Part shown: in pieces, positions 62,925 to 64,000 of the stretch | Numbering within the stretch: position 1 is the first letter of the stretch | How the letters are laid out: each line of letters starts with the position of its first letter | NCBI GenBank assembly: GCA_963739235.1 | Contig: CAVTZY010000017.1 | Location: 124,001-188,000, forward strand | Source: JAFNAG01 sp963739235 | GTDB lineage: Bacteria > Acidobacteriota > UBA6911 | Direction: 5' to 3' | Length of the DNA: 64,000 bases | Made by a program: the position numbers and the translations under genes | The notes under the pieces: model-generated | Databases searched by the model: none | Told to the model about the DNA's origin: nothing | What the model saw: the letters and a program-made list of their open reading frames with translations, nothing else

Positions 62925-64000
62925 CTATTTCTTCTTGATGGGCTCCGCCGGTTTGGGCGGCAGTTTTACCGGCACAGCCTGGAGCTTTTTCATCAGTTCC
63001 GCGACTGCGCGTTCAAGCTGAGGATCCTTGCCCACCATGACCGATTTCGGATCGTTCTCGACATCGATGTCGGGATCGACGCCGTGCCCTTCGATAACCC
63101 ATTCCCCCTTGGTGTTGGCGAAACCCGATTCGGGCACGTAGATGATGCCGCCGTCGATCAGCGGACCGCGCCCCGAGATTCCGACCACGCCGCCCCATGA
63201 GCGTCGGCCGATCAGCGGCCCAAGGCCCGCTTCGCGGAACATCGCCGGAAAGATGTCGCCGTCGGACCCTGCGAGTTCATTAAGCAGCGCGACCTTGGGT
63301 CCGATGAAGACGCCGTCGGGATAAGTTGTCCCCTGAGAATCGGTGCGGTCGTAATTCATGCCCAGCCATGTCCGCGCCAGGCGTTCGATGAGCATGCGCG
63401 ACACATTGCCGCCGCCGTTCGCGCGCTCATCGACTACGAGGGCCTCCTTGTTCAACTGGCCATAGTAGTATTTGATAAATTCGTATATGCCGGGAGCCCC
63501 CATATCAGGCACATGCAGGTAGCCGATGCGACCGCCGGAGAGGGCATCTACCATCTTGCGATTCCGGTCAACCCAGTTGAAGTAGATCAGATTGCTCTCG
63601 CTGGTGATCGGGTTGAAGGTGATGGCTCGGGCACCGTCCATGGACGGCCTGGAGTTGACCGTGAGCTGCACAGGACGGTCGGCCTTGTTGCGCAGCTGCC
63701 GGTAGGGATCTTCGTTCGGGCTCAATTCCACGCCATCGATGGCCAGGAGATAGTCGCCGACTGCGACGTGGATGCCAATCTCGGTCAGGGGCGCACGGTA
63801 GATCTCCTCTTCGTTCTGGCCGGTAAAGATTTTGGCAATTCGGTATCGGCCCGCCTGCTTGTCGAGTTCGAAACGCGCACCGGGGAGTGCGACCCTCGGC
63901 CGGGGCGGAATCAGGAAATCGCCCCCTTCGATGTACGCATGCTGAATGGTCAACTCCGAGATCATCTCGCTGATCACATAGTTGAGATCGGAACGATGGG
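62925..64000 (-). CDS. Tricorn-like S41 protease, C-terminal part (5' end beyond window)
   Basis: The last 358 or so residues of a large protease. Core markers: MISELTIQHAYIEGGDFLIP; a PDZ domain (LTEIGIHVAVGDYLLAIDGVELSPNEDPYRQLRNKADRPVQLTV); and the S41 catalytic region GRIGYLHVPDMGAPGIYEF, VVDERANGGGNVSRMLIERL, and LLNELAGSDGDIFPAMFREAGLGPLIGRRSWGG with the candidate nucleophile Ser in AGSDGD. Tricorn homologues also have N-terminal beta-propellers, which would lie upstream of the window edge. The frame is open to base 64000; ATG 63977 is not a likely start. Confidence 0.87.
   Translation of the reverse strand, partial: HRSDLNYVISEMISELTIQHAYIEGGDFLIPPRPRVALPGARFELDKQAGRYRIAKIFTGQNEEEIYRAPLTEIGIHVAVGDYLLAIDGVELSPNEDPYRQLRNKADRPVQLTVNSRPSMDGARAITFNPITSESNLIYFNWVDRNRKMVDALSGGRIGYLHVPDMGAPGIYEFIKYYYGQLNKEALVVDERANGGGNVSRMLIERLARTWLGMNYDRTDSQGTTYPDGVFIGPKVALLNELAGSDGDIFPAMFREAGLGPLIGRRSWGGVVGISGRGPLIDGGIIYVPESGFANTKGEWVIEGHGVDPDIDVENDPKSVMVGKDPQLERAVAELMKKLQAVPVKLPPKPAEPIKKK

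Overview
The window looks like a chromosomal segment of an uncultured, probably soil-dwelling member of the Acidobacteriota. The strongest markers are families characteristic of that phylum: two VWFA-related acidobacterial proteins (TIGR03436 type; 41.5-42.9 kb and 60.7-62.8 kb), one Solibacter-type TIGR03435 protein (55.9-57.0 kb), a large secreted VPS10/BNR-type propeller protein, a TonB-dependent receptor with an N-terminal carboxypeptidase-regulatory domain, and many secreted carbohydrate-active enzymes. GC is high throughout. I saw no rRNA gene, tRNA gene or CRISPR array.

Layout. 0-10 kb: secreted glycoside hydrolases (GHL10, GH28, GH27) around a PLP sulfur-amino-acid enzyme and an S9 peptidase broken by about eleven frameshifts. 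10-13 kb: repeat elements and an M20 amidohydrolase. 13-18.8 kb: a class II lanthipeptide locus with a LanM synthetase carrying a three-cysteine (C...CCG) zinc site, a precursor with a Nif11-like leader, and a decayed RiPP-maturation radical SAM gene cut off by an ISAzo13-type insertion sequence (18.8-20.1 kb). 20-25 kb: housekeeping genes on the minus strand (GT9 glycosyltransferase, Mrp, DUF2905, and an overlapping sucC-sucD-ndk operon). 25-29.5 kb: a methyltransferase, an ECF sigma factor with a membrane partner, and a serine hydrolase. 29.6-33.4 kb: a metal ABC importer (permease and binding protein, no ATPase) with an outer-membrane barrel protein. 33.7-36.5 kb: an intact two-gene DDE transposon with 8-bp target duplications, sitting inside the signal peptide of a small secreted protein. 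37-51.6 kb: envelope and secreted proteins, a second ECF operon, a VIT/VWA pair, and GT39 plus GT9 glycosyltransferases. 52-64 kb: a phosphatase, a VOC protein, two thioredoxin-fold proteins, a methyltransferase, TIGR03435, the TonB receptor/VWFA operon and a tricorn-like protease running off the end.

The most unusual content is the repeat ecology. A family of about 268-bp palindrome-rich elements (R1), with ends GAATGGCRCTTAG, occurs in six near-complete copies. Each is flanked by an 11-bp direct repeat of the form GGGACAGRCNN (or its complement), so the element seems to target one sequence. That target is the outer arm of separate long hairpins whose stems differ but all begin GGGACAGGC. 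Hairpins of this kind occur empty (62.8 kb), with R1 in one arm (7.9 and 12.7 kb), or as an occupied half next to a decayed IS200/RAYT-like transposase (17.4 kb).

Several genes carry single-base frameshifts while protein similarity continues cleanly in the next frame. Where these cluster (3.1-4.9 kb and 61.1-62.2 kb), consensus errors are more likely than biological decay, and conclusions about pseudogenes there should be cautious.
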